Below are positions 6,991-13,748 of a DNA stretch of 24,885 bases, piece by piece; within the stretch, counting starts at the first letter, position 1; each line of letters begins with the position of its first letter. Source of the DNA: a bacterium. GTDB taxonomy: Bacteria > Bacillota > Bacilli > Lactobacillales > Streptococcaceae. The notes below the pieces were generated by a model. The model was not told the origin of the DNA. It searched no databases and saw only the letters and a program-made list of their open reading frames with translations. Where the stretch lies: assembly GCA_905221435.1 (NCBI GenBank), contig CAJNDD010000025.1, positions 1 through 24,885 of the forward strand, read 5' to 3'. Made by a program: the position numbers and the translations under genes.

Positions 6991-7004
6991 GTTTATCCAT
7001 GAAA

Positions 7005-7490
7005 CTAGTTCTCGTTATATTTTTGCTGAAAGACTTCCATAGCCTTGAACTGTTCAACTTCTTTTTCGTTTCGAGGTTTAAATCCAAGATGTTGGTATCT
7101 AAAGAAATTTATTCTCGCTGTTGGTCCAAATTGACTTTCATTCCATGGTGCATAGTCAAAGTCCAAAGAGGTTTTATTCTGTTCATCCACCTTGATTGTA
7201 AAAGCAGACCACTCCGCCAGACCGTGCTCAATGAATATCTTCTTCATCTCACCACCTAAATCAAACAATTCCATAAAGTCATTATCAAATTCGTCTTCAG
7301 AAATGTTAAATAAAGATGGAATATCCATGTAATAATGATATTTCCCATTATATTTAAAGAAAAATATCACGCCACCACTAAGCGTCTTATCCACTTCAAA
7401 ATTAATATAAAGATCATCCCACTCAACTGGAATCATATCATTTACTTTATATACAATCTCTGTCATCTTCTCATTAATTTGTTGTTCCAT
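7005..7490 (-). CDS. DUF600/YezG-family immunity protein, copy 4
   Basis: This 161-residue DUF600 protein starts MEQQINEKMTEIVYKVND at the ATG at 7490, with GGAGG 5 nt upstream. It is the duplicate partner of copy 1: about the first 55 residues are almost identical, as is the SAFTIKVDE region. It differs in two blocks, the segment after IPSLF (NISEDEFDNDFMELFDLGG) and the last 40 residues (INFFRYQHLGFKPRNEKEVE in place of VDFFEYKYLGKQPANEKELE). Copy 1 shares its C-terminal tail with the other paralogues, so copy 1's end may have been overwritten by gene conversion, or this one replaced. A terminator follows immediately. Confidence 0.84.
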   Translation of the reverse strand: MEQQINEKMTEIVYKVNDMIPVEWDDLYINFEVDKTLSGGVIFFFKYNGKYHYYMDIPSLFNISEDEFDNDFMELFDLGGEMKKIFIEHGLAEWSAFTIKVDEQNKTSLDFDYAPWNESQFGPTARINFFRYQHLGFKPRNEKEVEQFKAMEVFQQKYNEN

Positions 7491-7544
7491 TTTATCCTCC
7501 GGTTTGGTTTATACATTTAAGGACAAGCATGAGACCTAGACTTC

Positions 7545-8204
7545 CTAATCTGCCTTGAGTTTTTCTTTACAATAATCCACAATATATTCATTAATCCATC
7601 TACTTTTATTTTGGAATTTTCCAAGTTGACGCTTTGTGATCAAATCTTCTGCCATTTGGAGCGCCTCTGCATACTGCTTTCGGTGGATCATTAACAGCAT
7701 TCCCATCAAGTCATGACGGGCAGGATTTGGTGCATTCTCGACCACATAAGTATAAAAATCTTCAAAATCAGAGAAGTTACTGATAAGTTTCAAGACTTCT
7801 TCATGGGTCTCTGAGAGCACCTCGAGAACCTTGGTTTCAACCTTTTCTAAGTCAAGATCCTCCATCGTCCAGTCTTCTTCGGCGATCTTAGTTGGTAACG
7901 TAAAGGTATCTACTGTAAAAGCCCCAACCGCTCGAAGACTCATAGGTGCTTGAGAATTACTCGCCATATCAAAGACCTCCCAAAAAATATCATCAATGAT
8001 ATAGGGTTTGATATAAGGACGAATGATTAGACGAAACTTATTATCGGGGAAATTAATATCAATCATATACGAAACTAAATAGTCTCCCACTTTGTTGAAA
8101 TAGGCCCAATCTCGAGACTTTAATTGTAATTTTTTTGCTGCATTGCGCTGAACTTTTTTCAATTCTTTTTTTAGTTGTTTATCTATTTTTGAAAGTTTTA
8201 CCAT
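7545..8204 (-). CDS. Unrecognised 219-residue cytoplasmic protein, copy 2
   Basis: This is the paralogue of 1593-2252, with the same length and the same flanking genes. The lysine-rich N-terminal helix and the first 50 residues are almost unchanged, and both end WINEYIVDYCKEKLKAD. Substitutions cluster at about residues 55-65 (RLIIRPYIKPYIIDD), 100-112 (TFTLPTKIAEEDW) and 145-195. No membrane segment or known motif is seen. The start ATG at 8204 has GAGG upstream. It is probably co-transcribed with the DUF600 genes on both sides (gaps of 45 and 54 bp). Specificity variation in the altered patches would fit an immunity protein; this is inference. Confidence 0.75.
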   Translation of the reverse strand: MVKLSKIDKQLKKELKKVQRNAAKKLQLKSRDWAYFNKVGDYLVSYMIDINFPDNKFRLIIRPYIKPYIIDDIFWEVFDMASNSQAPMSLRAVGAFTVDTFTLPTKIAEEDWTMEDLDLEKVETKVLEVLSETHEEVLKLISNFSDFEDFYTYVVENAPNPARHDLMGMLLMIHRKQYAEALQMAEDLITKRQLGKFQNKSRWINEYIVDYCKEKLKAD

Positions 8205-8249
8205 TGAATTTCCTCACTAATCTGGTCTTATTCCTCTTATCCAAGCAAA

Positions 8250-8735
8250 CTATTTTCCATTATGTTCCTTCTGAAAGGCCTCCATGGCCTTAAACTGTTC
8301 TAGTTCTTTTTCGTTGTCAGGTTGATTGCCCAAGTATTTATATTGGAAAAAAGAAGTTCTAGCACTTGGCCCAAAGTCGCTTTCGAGCCACGGAGCATAA
8401 TCAAAATCTACTGATAATTTGTTATTTTCATCCAAATGAATCAAGCCTGCTGACCAATCACTCAATTCATGATCCATAAATACTTTTTTTAATTCCTGAG
8501 CTTTTTCAAATAATTTATCGTACTCCTCAAAGAATTCCAACTTAGAAACTCCAAAATCTCGAGGAATATAAAAGAAATAATGGTACTCTCCATTGTATTT
8601 AAAGAAAAAGTTAATTCCTCCACTTAAGGTTCTATCTACTTCAAAATTGATATAAAGATCATCCCACTCAACTGGAATCATATCGTTGGCTTGATGCACA
8701 ATTTCGATAATTTTTTCATTAATTTGTTGTTCCAT
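8250..8735 (-). CDS. DUF600/YezG-family immunity protein, copy 5
   Basis: This 161-residue DUF600 protein starts MEQQINEKIIEIVHQAND at the ATG at 8735, with CCGGAGG 5 nt upstream; the in-frame ATG at 8771 lacks such a site. It carries DLYINFEVDRTLSGGINFFF, YFFYIPRDFG, DWSAGLIHLDE and FDYAPWLESDFG, and ends YKYLGNQPDNEKELEQFKAM. It is closest to copy 3. It is the first immunity gene after asp5, 70 bp away. I see no clear terminator in between, so transcription from the accessory Sec operon may run into the array. Confidence 0.83.
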   Translation of the reverse strand: MEQQINEKIIEIVHQANDMIPVEWDDLYINFEVDRTLSGGINFFFKYNGEYHYFFYIPRDFGVSKLEFFEEYDKLFEKAQELKKVFMDHELSDWSAGLIHLDENNKLSVDFDYAPWLESDFGPSARTSFFQYKYLGNQPDNEKELEQFKAMEAFQKEHNGK

Positions 8736-8805
8736 TTTATCCTCCGGTTTGGATTTATCTTTTTTCAGCATCTAGTATTCCTTATCTGTGAATGGAATCA
8801 CGTCC

Positions 8806-9030
8806 TTACTGATAGGTTACTATCATAAAAATGAGGAGCAATACAAACAAGGTTATGCTAATCAAGAGAGTTAAAATTTTTACCAAGCGATTGCTCTGCC
8901 AGTATCCTGGTTTTCCGATATTGCTAGTCGCATCCATGGAAAAGAGTTGGCTTTGGCGAGGTTGGAGGAGGACCAAGACAATCAAGGCGATAGCAAGGAC
9001 AATTCCTACAATCATCAAAACTTCCATCAT
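8806..9030 (-). CDS. asp5: Accessory Sec system protein Asp5 (SecG-like)
   Basis: This 74-residue protein has two hydrophobic helices, at about residues 4-22 and 50-71. Between them is LLQPRQSQLFSMDATSNIGK, the glutamine-rich loop expected of a SecG-like subunit. In streptococci Asp5 works with Asp4 and SecY2 as the membrane channel of the accessory Sec system. Asp4 ends 3 bp upstream, so the two are translationally linked; GAGGTG precedes the ATG at 9030 (an ATG three bases further in is equally possible). It is the last accessory Sec gene of the locus and is followed by the immunity array. Confidence 0.85.
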   Translation of the reverse strand: MMEVLMIVGIVLAIALIVLVLLQPRQSQLFSMDATSNIGKPGYWQSNRLVKILTLLISITLFVLLLIFMIVTYQ

Positions 9031-9033
9031 GTA

Positions 9034-9213
9034 TCACCTCAAGATTCCTAATAAGGTAAAGAGTAATCCAAGGATAATCAAAAAACCAAGTAAAATGGAA
9101 AAGGCTTTATTGATTTTTTCTCCTCGGGTAGACTTTTCCTTCTTGAGAGCACCTTGCTTCAACTCCTCCATCCGTCCTTCGACATCCTTGTAAAATAAAT
9201 CCTTTTTAGTCAT
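9034..9213 (-). CDS. asp4: Accessory Sec system protein Asp4 (SecE-like)
   Basis: A 59-residue protein beginning MTKKDLFYKDVEGRMEELK, with a basic, charged N-terminal half and one hydrophobic helix near the C-terminus (about residues 33-57). This is the plan of SecE-like Asp4, which stabilises the SecY2 channel. The ATG at 9213 is fixed by AGGAGG 4-5 nt upstream; six extra codons in the open frame are not needed. In related streptococci asp4 follows gtfB, but here it lies 203 bp after secA2 with no glycosyltransferase between. Confidence 0.85.
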   Translation of the reverse strand: MTKKDLFYKDVEGRMEELKQGALKKEKSTRGEKINKAFSILLGFLIILGLLFTLLGILR

Positions 9214-9368
9214 ACTTCCTCCTAATAACAAACTTACTACTCAATATATCTAAATCGAGGAAGGAAAAACCTGAGTTAAGTACTTTCCTTCAGCTTCAGT
9301 CAAACAGCTCGACAAGTGCTGAAACCAGAGAGGATTTCATAGCTATTGTCGGTTTTCACATAAGCAGT
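9214..9368 (-). other. Non-coding remains of the lost gtfA-gtfB region
   Basis: No open reading frame with a ribosome site is visible except the asp4 site itself. The segment contains an inverted repeat GAAGGAAA/TTTCCTTC (9260-9267 with 9284-9291) and a second short one (TTCAGC/GCTGAA), so part of it may be a small non-coding element rather than gene debris. I could not recognise a known repeat family or any piece of gtfB. Confidence 0.4.
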
Positions 9369-9404
9369 CTAATCCAACCCTAGATTTATATTGTAAATTA
9401 TCAT
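9369..9404 (-). pseudogene. gtfA: gtfA 5' remnant (nine matching codons, then stop)
   Basis: Thirteen bases after the secA2 stop codon, the minus strand opens with ATG and encodes MIIYNINLGLD before TAG. GtfA proteins of streptococcal SRR loci begin with M-T-I-Y-N-I-N-L-G, and gtfA normally follows secA2 directly, so both the peptide and the position match. A weak AAAGAGAA ribosome site precedes the ATG. All that should follow (about 500 codons of gtfA and about 450 of gtfB) is absent. GtfA-GtfB adds the first GlcNAc to Ser/Thr of the SRR protein, so the initiating step must be encoded elsewhere or be lost. Confidence 0.75.
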
Positions 9405-9416
9405 ATGGTTCTCTTT

Positions 9417-11792
9417 TTATGGAAAATGGGTGAGAATCTTCCCTTTGGGCGTTACTTCCACAATTCCCATGAGAAGATTGCGCACCATATCTGCACGGAT
9501 TTGTTGCTTCATGGTTTCAAATCCAGCATAGGCCTCCTGATAGTACTCCACGATAGGGTTCTTTTGAGAAGCAGACTGGCTCCCAATTGCTAGACTGAGC
9601 TGTTGCAGGTAGTCGACTTGCTCAACCCAGTTGTCATCAATAGCCTTTAGCATGGATATCCTCAGAAAAGAATCATAGAGTTTGTGAGGTTGGAGGAGTT
9701 CCTTTTTAGCTGCGATTTCCTTGGCTATTATTTCCTCCAGCAACTCCCGAATCTGATCTGCATCAGCTAAATCTAAATCCGCTGGCAATTCTCTCATTTT
9801 AAAACTAATATTGGTCACGATAAAATGAAAAAGCTCTTGGGGACTACTATAGATTTTTTCTGAAATTTGCTGAGTATATTCTGCCAGCATACTCTCAAGG
9901 ATATGCTCTAGATCACGGCTCCCATCCAACAAGCGATCTCTTTCTTTGTAGACCATCTGACGCTGGATATTGACGCTTTCCGCGTACTCTAAGGTTTGTC
10001 TGCGTGCTGAGCGACTGGCACTATCACTAGCCTCTTGGGCTTTTCTGACTAGATTGCGGTACTTGCTACCCCTGAGTAGGTTGGGTTGACTAATGTCTTC
10101 CACTTGGTAGTCTTGATACAGGTCATGAACCCAAGATGGCCCGAACTTTTTGATCACATCATCTTCAAGCGACACAAAAAATTTAGACATACCTGGATCC
10201 CCTTGGCGACCAGATCGTCCTCTGATTTGGAGATCAATCCGTTGGCTCTCCATCCGCTCGGTTCCAATCACAATCAAACCACCCAAGTCTGCAACTCCTG
10301 GACCGAGTTTGATATCTGTGCCTCGACCTGCCATAGAAGTCGCAACAGTCACTGCCCCCATCTGTCCAGACTCTGCGATGATTTGAGCTTCACGCGCAGC
10401 ATGATTAGCATTGAGAACATTGTGGGAAATCCCTTCTCGCAAGAGCAAGGACGAGTATAGCTGAGACATTTCTACAGATCCAACAAAGATTAGGAGTGGA
10501 TTGCCTTTGGAGTGATAGGTCTTTATAGCTTCCAGAGAAGCATACACCTTCTCAGGTAGGGTCACATAGAGATTATCTGGATAATCAATCCGCCTTATCG
10601 GGCGGTTGGTCGGAATGCGAATGACAGACATGTTGTAGGTTTCGAAAAACTCTTTTTCTGCCACCTTACCCGTTCCTGTCATGCCTGATATTTTACGAAA
10701 CATCTTAAAGAGACTCTGGTAGGTGATTGAAGCCATGGCTCTGGTTTCAGGAGAGAGCTTCACATGTTCCTTAGCTTCAATAGCTTGATGGAGACCACCT
10801 TGAAGCTTGGTCATTTCCATCAAGCGCCCTGTTCCCTTGTCTAACAAGATCATCTCCTGACCTCGAATCAGATAGTCCTTGTCCTTAGTAAAGAGCGTAT
10901 GAGCTCTAAGAGCATAGACTAGATGTCGAACATAACTGGCGTACTCTTCCTTATAGAGATGATCGATTCCTAAGAAAGCTTCGACCGTATGAGCACCCTT
11001 ACGGGTCAACCAAACTTGGTCTTTTTCTTCCTTGTAGATGTAGTCCTCTCCCTCAACCAAGGTCGTCACCAGAGTATCAATCATCCCATAATAGTTAGAC
11101 TGAACGCGAGGAGAACCTGCGATAATCAAGGGAGTTTGAGCACTGTCGAGTAAAATGTCATCAATCTCATCGATGATGACATAGTTAAAGGGACGCAGAA
11201 ACTTCTCCTTACTAGTAGAAGCAAGATTGTCATTAAGATAGTCAAAGCCCAGTACACTATTGGTCGTGTAGATGATGTCCGAGGTGTAGATTCTTCTTTT
11301 CTCTTCGGCAGTCAAGTCCTCTTTTGGATCCTCTGAAAAAGGTAGACCGACAGTTAGACCTAAAAATTGGTAGACCGGTCCCATTTCTTCTGCGTCTCGT
11401 TTAGCTAGATAGTCATTGGTCGTGATGAGCATACTGCCTTTACTCGTTAGGGCATTGAGGTAGAGGGGCATGGTTGCAGTCAGGGTCTTGCCTTCACCCG
11501 TATTCATCTCAGCCACATTTCCTTGGTGGATCACAATGGCACCCATGACCTGCACATCATAGGGAAAGAGACCCAGGACACGTTTATCTGCCTCACGGAC
11601 AAGGGCATAGGCTTCTACCAATAGATCATCCAAGGTTTCTCCCTGGGCAAGGCGCTGGCGAAACTCTTCTGTTTTTGCAGCCATTTCCCCATCACTGAGG
11701 GTAGCCATCTCTTCTTTGAGGGCATTGATTTGGCTTAAAAGTTTCTTGACCTTGCTCAATTGTCTTTTCTGATACAAACGATTAAACACCAT
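9417..11792 (-). CDS. secA2: Accessory Sec motor ATPase SecA2
   Basis: A full-length SecA2 of about 791 residues. It drives export of the glycosylated SRR adhesin through SecY2. Visible SecA features are Walker A TGEGKTLT near residue 98, [15 protein letters not shown], the DEAD-type box [11 protein letters not shown] near residue 208 followed by [34 protein letters not shown] and [11 protein letters not shown]. The C-terminus lacks the cysteine/histidine zinc tail of housekeeping SecA, as is usual for SecA2. The ORF can be extended upstream to 11843, but GAGGAGG lies directly before two ATGs (11795, 11792) inside the end of asp3, so I place the start there; the GTG at 11789 is also possible. 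The 3' end is followed by the gtfA remnant. Confidence 0.93.
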   Translation of the reverse strand: MVFNRLYQKRQLSKVKKLLSQINALKEEMATLSDGEMAAKTEEFRQRLAQGETLDDLLVEAYALVREADKRVLGLFPYDVQVMGAIVIHQGNVAEMNTGEGKTLTATMPLYLNALTSKGSMLITTNDYLAKRDAEEMGPVYQFLGLTVGLPFSEDPKEDLTAEEKRRIYTSDIIYTTNSVLGFDYLNDNLASTSKEKFLRPFNYVIIDEIDDILLDSAQTPLIIAGSPRVQSNYYGMIDTLVTTLVEGEDYIYKEEKDQVWLTRKGAHTVEAFLGIDHLYKEEYASYVRHLVYALRAHTLFTKDKDYLIRGQEMILLDKGTGRLMEMTKLQGGLHQAIEAKEHVKLSPETRAMASITYQSLFKMFRKISGMTGTGKVAEKEFFETYNMSVIRIPTNRPIRRIDYPDNLYVTLPEKVYASLEAIKTYHSKGNPLLIFVGSVEMSQLYSSLLLREGISHNVLNANHAAREAQIIAESGQMGAVTVATSMAGRGTDIKLGPGVADLGGLIVIGTERMESQRIDLQIRGRSGRQGDPGMSKFFVSLEDDVIKKFGPSWVHDLYQDYQVEDISQPNLLRGSKYRNLVRKAQEASDSASRSARRQTLEYAESVNIQRQMVYKERDRLLDGSRDLEHILESMLAEYTQQISEKIYSSPQELFHFIVTNISFKMRELPADLDLADADQIRELLEEIIAKEIAAKKELLQPHKLYDSFLRISMLKAIDDNWVEQVDYLQQLSLAIGSQSASQKNPIVEYYQEAYAGFETMKQQIRADMVRNLLMGIVEVTPKGKILTHFP

Positions 11793-12222
11793 CATCCTCC
11801 TCAATAGTAAATGAAGCAAAGTCAAGAGCCTCAAATCCTGCACTAATCAAGGAAAGTCGATAAGTGTAAGCCGTTTCAGGGTAGGTGAAGGTAAAGGAAA
11901 ATTGCCTTTCAATCTTCTCTTCTATGATTTCCTCATAACGGTTTAAAAAGATCAGTTTGAGATAAAGACCATTGACTGGTTGAACCCGCATCTTCATAGA
12001 TAGACGGTAGGTATGATTTTTCTTGAGAAGAGGGAGGCTTGGTTGACTTCTGGTAGCCTGGTAATTGACACTGGAAAACCAAGTTTTAAGGGTTTCACCT
12101 GAAGCCAGCAAAGGGTTTTTCAGGGTAACATGACCATCTGCATGATAGGTGATCTGGCTACCATAAAGATAAGTAGCTCCCATCTCGCCCCACCTAATAT
12201 CCTCTCTCTTGATGATAATCAT
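11782..12222 (-). CDS. asp3: Accessory Sec system protein Asp3
   Basis: This 146-residue soluble protein is recognised as Asp3 by position and by beta-rich sequence such as [20 protein letters not shown], then [18 protein letters not shown], and ending FTIEEDDGV. In characterised systems Asp3 forms a complex with Asp1 and Asp2, binds the SRR preprotein and SecA2, and is required for export. Its carbohydrate-binding-like beta fold (known for Asp2/Asp3) fits the strand-rich sequence. The start overlaps the asp2 stop as ATGA with GAGGTG upstream, and its own end overlaps secA2, so asp2-asp3-secA2 are translationally coupled. Confidence 0.88.
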   Translation of the reverse strand: MIIIKREDIRWGEMGATYLYGSQITYHADGHVTLKNPLLASGETLKTWFSSVNYQATRSQPSLPLLKKNHTYRLSMKMRVQPVNGLYLKLIFLNRYEEIIEEKIERQFSFTFTYPETAYTYRLSLISAGFEALDFASFTIEEDDGV

Positions 12223-13748
12223 GTTTCACCTCTTCCGTATTCTTCTAGTATCATCTTGTAAAAATGAATAAACCAGGCAACGTTTGTTCCTGTATCATCA
12301 TTGTGTCGACCTGCTGTCCCTTTTGACAAGATCTTAGCGCCTGTCTGGCAAAGTGTCTCTACTAGCTGGTCATAGGCTCCACTATCCATATCCTCGTCCT
12401 TCATGTAAGAAAGGCCGAAGGTTGTCTGTGAAAAATCAGCTTTTTTAAATTGGGTCCAAAAACGTTGGTCCAACTCCTTCATGTTCTTTTGGCTCACTCC
12501 TCCTGTCTGAAGGTGCAAAACATCAAAGCTGGTCGGAAAGACTCCTGGAGCCTCTAGTCGGCCCCGCTGTGCGATGGTTCCTAGATTGGTCAAGGGTTTT
12601 CCGACTACGATTCCTTTGGGTTCAAAGTGGGCCCCATAGTAGAGGGCCGGGAAGGTTCCCATTGACAGCCCAGATAAAATCAAGTCACTTCTATCCAGAC
12701 CTAGATAGTCTAGGTAGTGTTGGATCGTTGTTTGTATTTTTTCTTCCAATTCTTCAGTTCCTAGGTAAAAGGCCCCACCCTCTAATCGGGGGTCCGAAAA
12801 GAGGAGAAAGGGGCATCTGAGATTCTTCATCATCCAGTAACCCTCAAAGCCTTCTGCAGGACGGTAACCTGAGAAATAAACAGCAAGTGGTGGTTTGAAA
12901 TCTCCCGGGTGAAAGAAATAGTTGATTTCTTCACGTTTTTTGTCATGTAGGATATTGCCTCCGAGAACAAACTTTCCAAACTGTTTCCGGCTCCAGCGTT
13001 GGTGAAGATTGCCAATTTTGACTTTTCCCTGGCCACACGCTTCAAGAGAAATGCTCAGATAAGCATCGTAGTCTTGTTCCACGACGATTGCTGGGGCAAA
13101 GTCTTCCTCCTCAAGGAGAATTTCCTGGCTAATCTCTGAGATAGATCCTGCTGGGAACTTTCGCAAACGCAGGCGCAAGTCTACCGTCCCAGTCTTTTCA
13201 TATTCGAGCCAAAGTTCGATTGGCGAGTGGGCTTGGGCAAACTGATTATAGGCCCAATAAGCTAGCTGGGTATAGTTCTTGCCAAAATCACCTTCTAACT
13301 CCAGATGCTCAAATCCTTGATAGGAGACAGAGCCTTGAAAACTCGGGTGAATCCGTATCGTAGCTGGACTAAGCTTATCCCCGTAGCCACCTTCAAAGAG
13401 GGAGGTGGAAAGATCTCGAACAAAGCCCTGTCGGTCTGACAAGTCCATCGCTTGCATACAGTGCTGTTTGATAAGATTTTGAATACCTTCATCCTGACTT
13501 GCAAACTGTTCTGGATAGAAAACCGTATAAGGTTCTAAGCTAGATGTAAAAGGCAACAAGTCTACTAGGTAGGTTCCATCCATAAGAATGACAGCATGAA
13601 AGTGCTCTAAGTCATTCTCATCCATGATTTCCTGGATGGCAGACGGTGTATTGGGAAGGACATGGTACCAATCTAGTTGGGCTGGTAGGGCAAGTGTATC
13701 TCGCCAATCCTCTGAACCAATTTGCAAGATCTTATACTTCTTTTCCAT
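12219..13748 (-). CDS. asp2: Accessory Sec protein Asp2, SRR GlcNAc O-acetyltransferase and export factor
   Basis: A 509-residue Asp2. The family is bifunctional: it takes part in SRR export with Asp1/Asp3 and O-acetylates GlcNAc on the SRR protein through an alpha/beta-hydrolase-like domain. The nucleophile elbow GLSMG is present with Ser at residue 362, and Glu452 (KDEDMDSG) and His482 (AGRHNDDTG) fall at the same positions as the triad reported for the S. gordonii protein. The catalytic site therefore looks intact. The N-terminal half (residues 1-250) is the regulatory, beta-rich region. GGAGGTGA precedes the ATG at 13748 and lies inside the last codons of asp1 (17-bp overlap). An intact acetyltransferase implies that GlcNAc is still expected on the substrate despite the missing gtfAB. 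Confidence 0.93.
   Translation of the reverse strand: MEKKYKILQIGSEDWRDTLALPAQLDWYHVLPNTPSAIQEIMDENDLEHFHAVILMDGTYLVDLLPFTSSLEPYTVFYPEQFASQDEGIQNLIKQHCMQAMDLSDRQGFVRDLSTSLFEGGYGDKLSPATIRIHPSFQGSVSYQGFEHLELEGDFGKNYTQLAYWAYNQFAQAHSPIELWLEYEKTGTVDLRLRLRKFPAGSISEISQEILLEEEDFAPAIVVEQDYDAYLSISLEACGQGKVKIGNLHQRWSRKQFGKFVLGGNILHDKKREEINYFFHPGDFKPPLAVYFSGYRPAEGFEGYWMMKNLRCPFLLFSDPRLEGGAFYLGTEELEEKIQTTIQHYLDYLGLDRSDLILSGLSMGTFPALYYGAHFEPKGIVVGKPLTNLGTIAQRGRLEAPGVFPTSFDVLHLQTGGVSQKNMKELDQRFWTQFKKADFSQTTFGLSYMKDEDMDSGAYDQLVETLCQTGAKILSKGTAGRHNDDTGTNVAWFIHFYKMILEEYGRGET

Larger units (their letters stand above)
6890..6993 (-). repeat. 104-bp terminator-promoter module, copy B
   Basis: This is the second copy of the module at 5895-5998, with the same order of terminator hairpin, AGGGTTT linker, extended -10 and GGTGATAATCTGGC leader motif. 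It sits between DUF600 copy 4 and the Imm47-like gene. Confidence 0.7.
6988..8740. repeat. About 1.75-kb duplicated block, right copy
   Basis: It has the same gene order and spacers as the left copy: DUF600 copy 4, 219-residue gene copy 2, DUF600 copy 5. The DUF600 member at the right edge of the two blocks (copy 5 versus copy 2) is the least alike, so that slot has probably been exchanged since duplication. Confidence 0.75.

Noticed and set aside
9034..9368. A surviving 3' end of gtfB in front of asp4
   Set aside because: None of the three minus-strand frames gave a recognisable GtfB C-terminus. Only the gtfA start could be identified.
9232..9368. A BOX, RUP or SPRITE repeat of the mitis group
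   Set aside because: The stretch has small inverted repeats but does not match what I remember of those consensus sequences, so no family name is given.
9369..9404. The MIIYNINLG peptide as a chance match
   Set aside because: A nine-codon match (eight identical) starting with ATG at the exact site of gtfA, 13 bases after secA2, is very unlikely by chance. It was kept as a remnant.
10086..10460. Plus-strand open frame of 124 codons within secA2
   Set aside because: It is antisense to a conserved SecA region, has no ribosome site and no recognisable protein features. The same applies to all other plus-strand frames in the window.
11793..11843. N-terminal extension of SecA2 ([16 protein letters not shown]) as a possible signal or membrane anchor
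   Set aside because: It overlaps asp3 out of frame and has no ribosome site, whereas GAGGAGG lies right before the ATGs at 11792-11795. SecA2 proteins are not known to carry such a segment.
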